Positions 25,611 to 33,651 of a stretch of 64,000 nt of DNA are shown here, piece after piece (positions within the stretch are counted from its first letter, which is position 1; every line of letters begins with the position of its first letter). The notes below the pieces were generated by a model. It had not been told where the DNA came from. It was given only the letters and a program-made list of their open reading frames with translations, and searched no databases. The stretch comes from Enemella evansiae. GTDB lineage: Bacteria; Pseudomonadota; Alphaproteobacteria; Rhodobacterales; Rhodobacteraceae. The stretch is from assembly GCA_017255395.1 (NCBI GenBank), contig JAFKDC010000001.1, positions 1 through 64,000 on the forward strand, written 5' to 3'. Both the position numbers and the translations under genes were made by a program.

Positions 25611-26413
25611 GCAGACTGCCCCTGATCGTCGTGCTTTTGATGGTTTGCCTGACTCTTCCGGCGCTTGCGGGGGAAAGCTGGGACGCGGTGCGCGCGCAAC
25701 TATACGGCGAACGCGCTCTGAACGACGGGTCGGAGATGATCGCCCTCGACGCCCCCTACCGGACGAAGAACGATTCGCGCACGCAGATCGCCGCCATGGT
25801 GCAGGCGCCACCGGGGTTGCTGTTGGGGAAGGTCACGCTGGTGCTGGACGAGAACCCGATGCCGGTCTCTGCGGTCTTCGACCTCGACCAGCCGCAAGCG
25901 GGTTTCTTCTTCGACGTGACCATGCGGGTGAACGGGCCGACCGGGCTGCATGTCGTCGCCGAAACCACCGACGGCCAGCTTTGGGTGACCGAGGGCTTCG
26001 TCAAGACATCCGGTCAGGGCGCCTGCGCCGCGCCGCCGGGGACGGACCCCGAACTGGCGCTGGCCACGCTGGGCAACATGGGGCTGGAGGTTGACCGCCT
26101 GCTGCCCGGCGGCACCGGCCTTTCCGGGCTGAGCGCGCGTCTGCGGCGGCTGGACGTGGACATCTCGCATCCCTCGCATTCGGGCATGCAGATGGACCAG
26201 ATCACGCTGCTTTACATCCCCATGCGCTATGTCGAGGACGTTCAGATCGACCTCGACGGCGCGGGCTACGTCGACATGACCGGATCGATCTCGCTGTCGG
26301 AAAACCCGCGCGTGGGCCTGTCGGTGCCGGGCAAGACCCGGTCGGTCGATGTGACGATGACCGACACCAAGGGCACGGTCAGCCGTGCGCACAAGGACCT
26401 TGCCGCCTTCTGA
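25607..26413 (+). CDS. Quinoprotein-associated SoxYZ-like carrier protein
   Basis: A 268-residue periplasmic protein with a signal peptide (residues 1-21) and a SoxY-like plus SoxZ-like fusion. The SoxY carrier cysteine is in SGQGACAAPP near residue 138, where SoxY itself has GGCGG. SoxYZ carries sulfur intermediates on this Cys; the fused form is found with quinoprotein dehydrogenases rather than sulfur oxidation. GGAGGAAAGGA lies directly upstream of the start. What is carried is unknown. Confidence 0.78.
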   Translation: MSRLPLIVVLLMVCLTLPALAGESWDAVRAQLYGERALNDGSEMIALDAPYRTKNDSRTQIAAMVQAPPGLLLGKVTLVLDENPMPVSAVFDLDQPQAGFFFDVTMRVNGPTGLHVVAETTDGQLWVTEGFVKTSGQGACAAPPGTDPELALATLGNMGLEVDRLLPGGTGLSGLSARLRRLDVDISHPSHSGMQMDQITLLYIPMRYVEDVQIDLDGAGYVDMTGSISLSENPRVGLSVPGKTRSVDVTMTDTKGTVSRAHKDLAAF

Positions 26414-26430
26414 GCCATCGCGGGCATGAA

Positions 26431-26443
26431 GCCCCGCCGGGGC
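26431..26443. terminator. Hairpin between convergent genes
   Basis: Stem GCCCC/GGGGC with a 3-nt loop in the 35-bp gap between the stop codons of the SoxYZ-like gene (plus) and pncB (minus). It could act as a bidirectional terminator; the stem is short and has no T-tract. Confidence 0.35.
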
Positions 26444-26448
26444 CTGGC

Positions 26449-27738
26449 CTAGACCACGACCTCCATCGCGTCCTGCTGGCCAACGTCGAAGACCCGTTTG
26501 TAGCGCTGGATTTCCTCTTCCGGCCCCATCGCCTTGTTCGGGTTATCGGACAGTTTCACCGTCGGGCGGCCATCGGCGCTGACCGCCTTGCAGACAAGGC
26601 TGAAAGGCGCCAGCCGGTCGCCCGGGGTCAGGCCCCGGAAATCGTTGGTCAGAAGCGTGCCCCAACCGAAGGACACCCGCACCCGCCCGGCGAACTGCGC
26701 GTAAAGTTCAAGTATCTTCTCCTCGTCCAGCCCGTCCGAGAAGATGATCAGCTTGTCGCGCGGGTCCTCGCCGCGTTCCTTCCACCAGCGGATCGCCACC
26801 TCGGCGCCGGTGGCCGGATCACCCGAGTCGATGCGGATGCCGGTCCAGCCCGCCAGCCAGTCCGGCGCGCGCTTCAGGAAGCCCTCGGTCCCGTAGGTGT
26901 CGGGCAGGATCATCCGCAGGTTGCCCTCGTGCTCTTCGTGCCAGTCGGCGAGTACGTCATAGGGCGCGCGGGCCAGCGCGGCGTCGCCATCGGCCAGCGC
27001 GGCATAGACCATGGGCAGCTCGTGCGCATTGGTGCCGATCGCTTCCAGATCGCGGTTCTTGGCGATCAGGCAGTTGGAGGTGCCGACGAACCTGGGGCCA
27101 AGCCCCTCCAGCATCGCCTGCACACACCAGTCCTGCCAGAGGAACGAATGCCGCCGCCGGGTGCCGAAATCGGCGATGCGCAGTTCCGGGACGGTGCGCA
27201 GACGCTCCACCTTTTCCCACAGCTTGGTCATGGCGCGGGCATAAAGCACCTGAAGCTCGAACCGCGCCATGTCGTGCAGCACGGCGCGCCCGCGCAGCTC
27301 CATCAGCACGGCAAGGGCCGGGATCTCCCACATCATGACCTCGGGCCAGTTGCCCTCGAAGGTCAGTTCGTACTGATCGCCCACACGCTCCAGATGGTAG
27401 GCGGGCAGGCGCAACCCCTCGAACCACTCCATGAAATCGGGGCGGAACATCTGGCGCTTGCCGTAGAAGGTGTTCCCGCGCAGCCAGGTGCTTTCACCGC
27501 GCGACAAAGACAGGGAGCGGATGTGGTCCAGCTGCTCGCGCAGCTCGCCCTCGTCGATCAGCTTGGCCAGCGGTACGGACTGCGTCCGGTTGATCAGCGA
27601 AAAAGTCACCTGCGTGTCGCGACGGTTGCGGAAGACCGACTGGCACATCAGAAGCTTGTAGAAATCCGTGTCGATCAGCGACCGGACGATCGGGTCGATC
27701 TTCCACTTGTGGTTCCAGACTCGCGTGGCGATGTCCAT
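26449..27738 (-). CDS. pncB: Nicotinate phosphoribosyltransferase
   Basis: A 429-residue NAPRTase. It makes nicotinate mononucleotide from nicotinate and PRPP with ATP hydrolysis, in the Preiss-Handler route to NAD. Family markers include the N-terminal SLIDTDFYKLLMCQ, the FGTRRRHSF block, and the phosphate-binding IRIDSGDP followed by IIFSDGLDEEKI. Length matches bacterial PncB (about 400-435). The nicotinamidase gene pncA lies 270 bp upstream on the same strand; together they salvage nicotinamide. No anomaly seen. Confidence 0.95.
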   Translation of the reverse strand: MDIATRVWNHKWKIDPIVRSLIDTDFYKLLMCQSVFRNRRDTQVTFSLINRTQSVPLAKLIDEGELREQLDHIRSLSLSRGESTWLRGNTFYGKRQMFRPDFMEWFEGLRLPAYHLERVGDQYELTFEGNWPEVMMWEIPALAVLMELRGRAVLHDMARFELQVLYARAMTKLWEKVERLRTVPELRIADFGTRRRHSFLWQDWCVQAMLEGLGPRFVGTSNCLIAKNRDLEAIGTNAHELPMVYAALADGDAALARAPYDVLADWHEEHEGNLRMILPDTYGTEGFLKRAPDWLAGWTGIRIDSGDPATGAEVAIRWWKERGEDPRDKLIIFSDGLDEEKILELYAQFAGRVRVSFGWGTLLTNDFRGLTPGDRLAPFSLVCKAVSADGRPTVKLSDNPNKAMGPEEEIQRYKRVFDVGQQDAMEVVV

Positions 27739-28006
27739 GGCGCGTCCCCCTCATCCTGCCTTGGGTTGATACGCCATCCGTTCCGGAAGGGAAAAGCGTT
27801 TTCTCCCCCGTGTTCCGGGCGGAGGAGCGCGGCCATCAGACCGGTCCGGCAACCGCCGCGCCACCGGGGGATGGCCTTCAGAGCAAACCATGCGTCGTCC
27901 CCGCCACGGGGGAACCGCCTGCACCCCACGGCGCATCGTGGCCATGACGGACCACAAGGGATGCGCCCCGTCCCGGCCCGCCGGACTGACCGAACCAGAA
28001 TAGCCG

Positions 28007-28600
28007 CTAGGCGAGGGTGACGCCCGCCTCCTGCATCGCGGCAAGCGAGGCGTCGAGCGATCCGTCGAGGTCGATGGCCCGGGTCAGCTCGCGCCGCACC
28101 GTGACGCCGAACCCCAGCCGCGCCGCGTCGATGGCGCTGAAGCCCACGCAAAAATCCGTCGCCAGCCCGACCATGACGAGGCTCTCGATCCCGCGCGTGC
28201 GCAGGTAGCCCTCCAGCCCGGTCGGGGTCTGGTGGTCGTTCTCGAAGAAGGCGGAATAGCTGTCGATGGCGGGGCGAAAGCCCTTGCGGACGATCATGTC
28301 GGCCCGGTCCACTTCCAGCGCCATGTGGAACCCAGCGCCGGGGCTGCCCTGCACGCAGTGATCGGGCCACAGGACCTGCGTGCCATAGGGCATCTCGACC
28401 GTCTCGAAGGGGGCCTTGCCCGCGTGGTGCGAGGCGAAAGAGGAATGCCCCGCCGGGTGCCAGTCCTGCGTCAGCACGACGGCGTCGAATTCGGCCATCA
28501 GGGCGTTGATCGGCTGGACGATCTCGTCGCCGCCCGCGACCGCCAGCGCGCCGCCGGGGCAAAAGTCGTTCTGCACGTCGATGACGATCAGCGCCTGCAT
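28007..28600 (-). CDS. pncA: Nicotinamidase
   Basis: A 197-residue isochorismatase-fold hydrolase that deamidates nicotinamide to nicotinate. The catalytic triad is visible: Asp in IVIDVQNDF, Lys in IVRKGF and Cys in LATDFCVGF; metal ligands are in TQDWHPAGH. I start it at the ATG at 28600, with GAGGA 5 nt upstream; a longer frame adds nine poorly conserved residues. It is upstream of pncB on the same strand, separated by 270 bp without a gene, and divergent from the Hsp70-like gene. Confidence 0.93.
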   Translation of the reverse strand: MQALIVIDVQNDFCPGGALAVAGGDEIVQPINALMAEFDAVVLTQDWHPAGHSSFASHHAGKAPFETVEMPYGTQVLWPDHCVQGSPGAGFHMALEVDRADMIVRKGFRPAIDSYSAFFENDHQTPTGLEGYLRTRGIESLVMVGLATDFCVGFSAIDAARLGFGVTVRRELTRAIDLDGSLDASLAAMQEAGVTLA

Positions 28601-28705
28601 GGTGGTCCTCCGTTTCTCTGCGCCCACCCTAGGCGGGCCAAAAGGGAATTGCCATGGCCGCCGCGTCGGTCTATGCCCCGCCCCTTTCTCTCGGGAGGCA
28701 TCGCC

Positions 28706-29947
28706 ATGGCACGCATCGGACTGGACTTCGGCACCTCGAACACCGCCGCCGGGGTCATGGCGGGCGGACGCCCCTACGCGATCCCGCTGGAGCCGGGTGC
28801 CCAGACGCTGCCCACCGCCGTCTTCATCGACTTCGCCGACCGCCGCTACGTCTACGGCAGCGCCGCCGCCCGGGCCATGCGCGACGGGCAGGAGGGCCGC
28901 TTCATGCGCGCGCTGAAGTCGATCCTCGGCACCCCGCTGGCCCGCGAACCGCGCCGCCTGCTGAACGAGCGCGTGACGCTGATCGAGGTAATCGCGCGCT
29001 TCCTGTCAGAGATCCGGCAGAGGGCCGAGGCGCATACCGGCATGCGCTTCGACACGGCGCTCTCAGGCCGCCCGGTGCGCTTCCACTCCGCCTCGGCAGA
29101 GCGGCACGCACAGGCGCTCGAGGACCTGCGCGAGGCCTACCTGATGGCGGGCTTCAAGGCCGTCGACTTCCTGCCCGAACCCGAGGCCGCCGCGCTGGCC
29201 GTCGACGGCGCGGGCCGCATGCTGATCGTCGACATCGGCGGCGGCACCTCGGACTTCACGCTGTGCGACCGCGCGGGCGACCGGACCGAGGTGCTGGCCA
29301 GCACCGGCCTGCGCCTTGGCGGCACCGACTTCGACAAGGCGCTGTCGCTGGCCCATGCCATGCCGCTTCTGGGCTACGAATCCGAGATCGGCGCCGAACT
29401 GGGCAGCCGCACCCACACCGCCCCGCGCGCGCTGTTTCAGGACCTCGCCTCGTGGGAAAAGATCCCCTTCGTCTACGATGCGGCTCTGCTGCGCGAGGTG
29501 CAGCGCTGGGTCCGGCTGGCGCCCGATCCCGAACCCTTCGAACGGCTGGCGGAAGTGCTGGAAAGCCACCTTGGCCACGACATCGCCTACGCGGTCGAGG
29601 CCGGCAAGATCGAGGTCAACGGCGCGCCGCAGGGCCTGATCCGCCTGACAGAGGTCGAACGCGGCCTGAGTGTGCCGCTGACGCAGGCTGCGCTGGCCGA
29701 AGCCACGCAGGGCTTCGCCGACCAGATCGCGGCAACCGCGCTCGACTGCATCGCCGAGGCGGGCGTGGCCCCCGGCACCGTCACCCAATGCGTCTTCGTC
29801 GGCGGCTCCAGCCTGCTGGCGCCGGTGCGGGCGGCCATGGCCCGCGCCCTGCCAGAGGCAGAGCCCGTGGACACCGAGGTCTTCACCGCCGTCGTGAACG
29901 GGCTGGCCATTGCGGCAGAAAGACCTGTTGAGACCGCAGGCGCCTAG
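28706..29947 (+). CDS. YegD-like Hsp70-family protein
   Basis: A 413-residue actin/Hsp70-fold ATPase without a full substrate-binding domain. The phosphate 1 motif IGLDFGTSNTA is at the N-terminus, phosphate 2 MLIVDIGGGTSDFT in the middle and the adenosine motif VFVGGSSLL near the C-terminus. It corresponds to the YegD class of short DnaK paralogs, whose role is unknown. GGGAGG lies 7 nt upstream of the ATG. It stands 15 bp before trhO on the same strand and may be co-transcribed with it. Confidence 0.85.
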   Translation: MARIGLDFGTSNTAAGVMAGGRPYAIPLEPGAQTLPTAVFIDFADRRYVYGSAAARAMRDGQEGRFMRALKSILGTPLAREPRRLLNERVTLIEVIARFLSEIRQRAEAHTGMRFDTALSGRPVRFHSASAERHAQALEDLREAYLMAGFKAVDFLPEPEAAALAVDGAGRMLIVDIGGGTSDFTLCDRAGDRTEVLASTGLRLGGTDFDKALSLAHAMPLLGYESEIGAELGSRTHTAPRALFQDLASWEKIPFVYDAALLREVQRWVRLAPDPEPFERLAEVLESHLGHDIAYAVEAGKIEVNGAPQGLIRLTEVERGLSVPLTQAALAEATQGFADQIAATALDCIAEAGVAPGTVTQCVFVGGSSLLAPVRAAMARALPEAEPVDTEVFTAVVNGLAIAAERPVETAGA

Positions 29948-29962
29948 GCCTATCGAAAACCC

Positions 29963-30883
29963 ATGTTCACCGTCTGCGCCCTCTACCACTTCACCCGATT
30001 CGAGGACCCGGCGGCCCTGCGCCAGCCGCTGATCGACCTCTGCACGGCGGAACGCATCACCGGCACGCTGCTTCTGGCGGGCGAAGGCATCAACGGCACC
30101 GTCGCCGGGCCGCGCGACGGCATCGACCGGCTCCTGGCGCATATCCGGTCCCTGCCCGGCTGCGCCGACCTCGAATGGAAGCTCTCGACCGCCGCGGACC
30201 GCCCCTTCGCCCGCCTCAAGGTGCGGCTGAAGCGCGAGATCGTGACCATGGGCCAGCCAGACGTCGACCCGCGCGCGCGCACCGGCCATTATGTCGAGCC
30301 CGCCGACTGGAACGCCCTGATCCGCAGCCCCGACGTCGCCGTGATCGACACCCGCAACGACTACGAGGTCGCGATCGGCACCTTCGAAGGCGCCGTCGAC
30401 CCGAAGACCGACAGCTTCCGCGACTTCCCCGCCTGGTGGGAGGCCAACAAGCACCGCTTCCACAACAAGCGCATCGCGATGTTCTGCACCGGCGGCATCC
30501 GCTGCGAAAAATCGACGAACTGGCTGATGGCGCAGGGCGTCGAAGAGGTCTACCACCTCAAGGGCGGCATCCTGAAATACCTCGAGGAAATCCCCGAGGC
30601 AGACAGCACGTGGCAGGGCGACTGCTTCGTCTTCGACGGGCGCGTCTCGGTCGGCCACGGGCTCGTCGAGGGGCCGCACGACCTGTGTCACGCCTGCCGC
30701 CGCCCGATCCTGCCCGAGGATCGCGCCCGCCCGGAATACGAACACGGCGTCTCCTGCCACCTCTGCGCCGGGGAAACCACCGCCGAGGACAAGGCCCGCT
30801 TCCGCGAACGCGAAAAGCAGATCGCCCTCGCCCGCACGCGCGGCGAACGCCACCTGCGCGCCGACGTCCCCGAAGACCACTAG
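29963..30883 (+). CDS. trhO: tRNA uridine(34) hydroxylase TrhO (rhodanese family)
   Basis: A 306-residue YceA/TrhO protein: N-terminal acylphosphatase-like domain, rhodanese domain with the catalytic Cys loop FCTGGIRCEKS (about 172-182), and a C-terminal cysteine cluster (CHACRRP and CHLCAG). TrhO uses oxygen to make 5-hydroxyuridine at the wobble position of certain tRNAs. All key motifs are intact and length is normal. The transcript ends at a copy of the dispersed element (30911-30968). Confidence 0.92.
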   Translation: MFTVCALYHFTRFEDPAALRQPLIDLCTAERITGTLLLAGEGINGTVAGPRDGIDRLLAHIRSLPGCADLEWKLSTAADRPFARLKVRLKREIVTMGQPDVDPRARTGHYVEPADWNALIRSPDVAVIDTRNDYEVAIGTFEGAVDPKTDSFRDFPAWWEANKHRFHNKRIAMFCTGGIRCEKSTNWLMAQGVEEVYHLKGGILKYLEEIPEADSTWQGDCFVFDGRVSVGHGLVEGPHDLCHACRRPILPEDRARPEYEHGVSCHLCAGETTAEDKARFREREKQIALARTRGERHLRADVPEDH

Positions 30884-30910
30884 ACCTCGACGACCCGCGA
30901 GCCGCCCGGG

Positions 30911-30968
30911 TCTTCTTCTGTCCCGAAATATCCCGGGGTGAGGCCGCAGGCCCAGGGGCAGAGCCCCT
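30911..30968 (-). repeat. Dispersed intergenic element, copy C (half length)
   Basis: Read on the minus strand: hairpin AGGGGC-N3-GCCCCT (30954-30968), a spacer, then CCCCGGGATATTT, CGGGACAGAAGAAG. The order is the same as copies A (69-154) and B (60694-60785), but the inverted right half is missing. It sits between the stops of trhO (plus) and the MFS gene (minus), where the hairpin may end both transcripts. Confidence 0.65.
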
Positions 30969-30971
30969 CTC

Positions 30972-32189
30972 TTACACCGCCACCATGCCCCGCGCCCGGC
31001 TGCCGCGCGTCAGGATCACCACCATGATCGCGATGTTCAGCCCGTTCCACACGATCCCGTTGATGAAGGCCCACTGGTAGCTGCCCGTCCAGTCATAGAT
31101 CGCGCCGGACATCCAGCCGCCCAGGGCCATGCCCACGATGGTCATCATCATCACGAAGCCGACCCGCGCGCCGGCTTCGCGCGCGGGCAGGTACTCGCGC
31201 ACGATCACGGCATAGCTGGGCACGATACCGCCCTGGCTCAGACCGAAGATCAGGCTGACCACGTAGAGGCTCACCAGCCCCCCGGCGGGCAGGTACAGGA
31301 ACAGCGCAAGGCATTGCAGGCCAGAACCGATCAGCAGCGTGCGCACGCCGCCAAGCCGGTCCGCCAGCACGCCCGAGACCAGCCGGGACACGACACCGCC
31401 CAACAGCATCAGCGAGAGCATCTCGGCGCCCACCGCCGCGCCAAAGCCCAGGTCGACGCAAAGCGCCACGATATGCACCTGCGGCATCGACATGGCGACG
31501 CAGCAGGCCACCCCCGCCAGCCCCAGCATCCACTGCAACTGGCGCGGGCTGAAGCCGGTGGCGCGGGCACGGCTGAGCGAGGCCGCCTCGGCCTGCGCCA
31601 GCGCCTCTTCGGGCACCCGCTGCCGCAGCAGCTGCGCCAGCGGCAGCACGATCACCACCGTCAACACCGCCAGGATCAGGTAGATACTGCGCCAGTCCGC
31701 ATCGGCGGCCAGCCAGCCCAGCAAGACCGGCCAAAGCGCCCCCGACAGATAGTTGCCCGAGGCCGCGATGCCCACGGCGATGCCGCGCCGCCGCTGGAAC
31801 CACTGGCTGACATCCGCGATCAGCGGCCCGAAGCTCGCCGCCGTACCGAACCCCACGACCAGCTGCACCAGCGTCAGCACCGCGATCGTGGGCGACAGCG
31901 CCGCCAGCCCGTAGCCCGCCGCGCTGAGCACCGCCGCCCCGCAAAGCGCTGCGGTCACGCCGTAGCGGTCGACCGCCCGGCCGATGACCATATTGCCCAG
32001 CGCGAACCCCAGCATGGTGGTGACATAGGGCATCGAGGCCGCCGCCCGGCCAGAACCGAACTCTGCCTGCACCTCCGGCATGATGACGATGATGGCCCAC
32101 ATCCCGACATTGCCCATGACCGCGATCAGGACGGTCAGACCAAGACGGAACCAGCTGTACCGGCTGTCGAAGAGAGAATCGCTTTTCAT
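30972..32189 (-). CDS. MFS transporter
   Basis: A 405-residue membrane protein with 12 predicted helices and the MFS loop 2-3 signature as GRAVDRYGVT and loop 8-9 as GVLADRLGGVRT. The general pattern (N-terminal half with VGFGTAASFGPLIADVSQWF) is like the oxalate/monocarboxylate group of the superfamily. Substrate cannot be told from sequence. It stands alone and is divergent from the aldose epimerase gene, sharing a 64-bp intergenic region containing GGTCG-N4-CGACC. Confidence 0.85.
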   Translation of the reverse strand: MKSDSLFDSRYSWFRLGLTVLIAVMGNVGMWAIIVIMPEVQAEFGSGRAAASMPYVTTMLGFALGNMVIGRAVDRYGVTAALCGAAVLSAAGYGLAALSPTIAVLTLVQLVVGFGTAASFGPLIADVSQWFQRRRGIAVGIAASGNYLSGALWPVLLGWLAADADWRSIYLILAVLTVVIVLPLAQLLRQRVPEEALAQAEAASLSRARATGFSPRQLQWMLGLAGVACCVAMSMPQVHIVALCVDLGFGAAVGAEMLSLMLLGGVVSRLVSGVLADRLGGVRTLLIGSGLQCLALFLYLPAGGLVSLYVVSLIFGLSQGGIVPSYAVIVREYLPAREAGARVGFVMMMTIVGMALGGWMSGAIYDWTGSYQWAFINGIVWNGLNIAIMVVILTRGSRARGMVAV

Positions 32190-32253
32190 GGCCGCAGGCT
32201 AGGCCCGGACGCACCGCTCTGGTAGGTCGAATCCGACCGGAGGAGGAAAGACG

Positions 32254-33207
32254 ATGTCCGAGGCGATCAGGCGCCATGTCCTGCGCGACGGCCAGACCGA
32301 AGTGACGGTCCTGTCGCTGGGCTGCTGCGTGCAGGACTGGCAGGTCGCCGGACGGCGTGTCGTGCTGGGCTATGCCGACCCCGAGGATTACCGTGCGAAC
32401 CCGAAATCCATGGGCATGACCGTGGGCCGCGTCGCCAACCGCATCTCTGGCGGGCGCTTTACGCTGGACGGCCGGACCTGGGACCTGCCGCGCAACAGCG
32501 GGCCGAACACGATCCACGGCGGCCCCGACGGTTTCGGCAAGCGTCTCTGGCGGATGCAGCCCGAGGGGCCGCGCGCCGTCACCCTGCACCTGACCTCGCC
32601 GCATCTGGATCAGGGCTTTCCCGGCGCACTCGAGGTCTCTGTGCGCCTGACGCTGGACGGCGCCGCCCTCACCTGGGAGATGCTGGCCCGCCCGGATCGC
32701 CCGACGCCGGTGAACCTGTGCCAGCACCTCTATTTCAACCTCGCCGGACGGGGCGACATCCGTGACCACCGGGTCCACATCGCCGCAGAGCGCTATACCC
32801 CGACCGACACCGCGACCCTGCCGACCGGAGAGATCCTGCCCGTCGCGGGCACGCGCTATGACTTCCGCGCGCCGCAGCGGCTGGCAGAGGTCGACCCCGG
32901 GCGGGCGGGCTACGACCTGAACTTCGCCCTCGACGGGGGTGACGGCCCGGCGGCCACGGCGGAAAGCCCGGACGGCATGCGGCTGCGGCTGTGGACCGAC
33001 CGGCCCGGGCTGCAATTCTACACCTGCGCCCACCTGACACCCCACGGCACGCCCTGGCCCGGTGTGGATCACGCCGCCTTCGGCGGCTTCTGCCTGGAGG
33101 CGCAGGATTTCCCGGATGCGATCAACCGGCCCGGCTTTCCCCCGACGCTCTGCACGCCCGACCACCCCTACCGGCAGCGCACCACCATCGAGATCGCGCC
33201 GACCTGA
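32254..33207 (+). CDS. Aldose 1-epimerase family protein
   Basis: A 317-residue galactose-mutarotase-like enzyme. The family residues are present: His in GPNTIHGG (about 88), the second His in NLCQHLYFNLAG (about 161) and the general-base Glu in FCLEAQDFPDA (about 280). It interconverts anomers of a free sugar; the substrate (galactose, glucose, arabinose) is not determined. GGAGGAGGAAAG lies upstream of the ATG. The neighbouring MFS transporter could import the sugar, but that link is only positional. Confidence 0.88.
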   Translation: MSEAIRRHVLRDGQTEVTVLSLGCCVQDWQVAGRRVVLGYADPEDYRANPKSMGMTVGRVANRISGGRFTLDGRTWDLPRNSGPNTIHGGPDGFGKRLWRMQPEGPRAVTLHLTSPHLDQGFPGALEVSVRLTLDGAALTWEMLARPDRPTPVNLCQHLYFNLAGRGDIRDHRVHIAAERYTPTDTATLPTGEILPVAGTRYDFRAPQRLAEVDPGRAGYDLNFALDGGDGPAATAESPDGMRLRLWTDRPGLQFYTCAHLTPHGTPWPGVDHAAFGGFCLEAQDFPDAINRPGFPPTLCTPDHPYRQRTTIEIAPT

Positions 33208-33341
33208 CCCGGCGGGCTTCGGCCTTGTCAGGGCGGTCCGCCAGTTGCGCCTTCAGCTCCGCTTCGGTCGCCGCGCGCATGGCCCATCCCCATGTCGGCC
33301 CCCTCGCCGCTACCGGCGCAGGGGCCGCCGGTGGTGCTGCA

Positions 33342-33620
33342 TCACGATCCGTCTTCGATCTTCGGCCGCCCGCTGGCGCGCCGGTCCGGCGCCTCGGGGT
33401 CGGCCCAGCTGATCCGCAGCCCGACAGAGCACCGCCCTTCGGCCCGCTCTCCCTTGATCCGGACCGTCATCAGCTCGCCCGTTTGCAGCACCAGGCTGTC
33501 GTCGTCGTCGCTGAGCGTCATTTCGCCCTTGCCGAAGCCTTTGGTCAGGGCGCTGAGCAGCGTCTTGATGGTCTTCGCATCCTGCAGCGATTCATGGGAA
33601 AAGCGCTTGTCAGAGCTCAT
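33342..33620 (-). CDS. Amphi-Trp domain protein (GAK system)
   Basis: A 92-residue protein. Residues 5-72 match the amphi-Trp family: FSHESLQD, a helix ending LTKGFGKGEMTLSD, and the terminal LRISW tryptophan strand. Amphi-Trp proteins are one of the components that define the uncharacterised GAK systems (ATP-grasp, amphi-Trp, kinase). The C-terminal 20 residues are charged and probably disordered. It is the last gene in the minus-strand arm of the locus, 31 bp after the metallophosphatase gene. Molecular role unknown; a small carrier or substrate protein is possible. Confidence 0.85.
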   Translation of the reverse strand: MSSDKRFSHESLQDAKTIKTLLSALTKGFGKGEMTLSDDDDSLVLQTGELMTVRIKGERAEGRCSVGLRISWADPEAPDRRASGRPKIEDGS

Positions 33621-33651
33621 GAGGGTGTCCTTGCAGGGCCTTGGGCAGGGG

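Noticed and set aside
33208-33341. Short minus-strand frame beginning MRAATEAELKAQLADRPDK near 33280
   Set aside because: The first residues look protein-like, but the frame soon becomes Arg-rich and runs under the aldose epimerase gene; at most a remnant.
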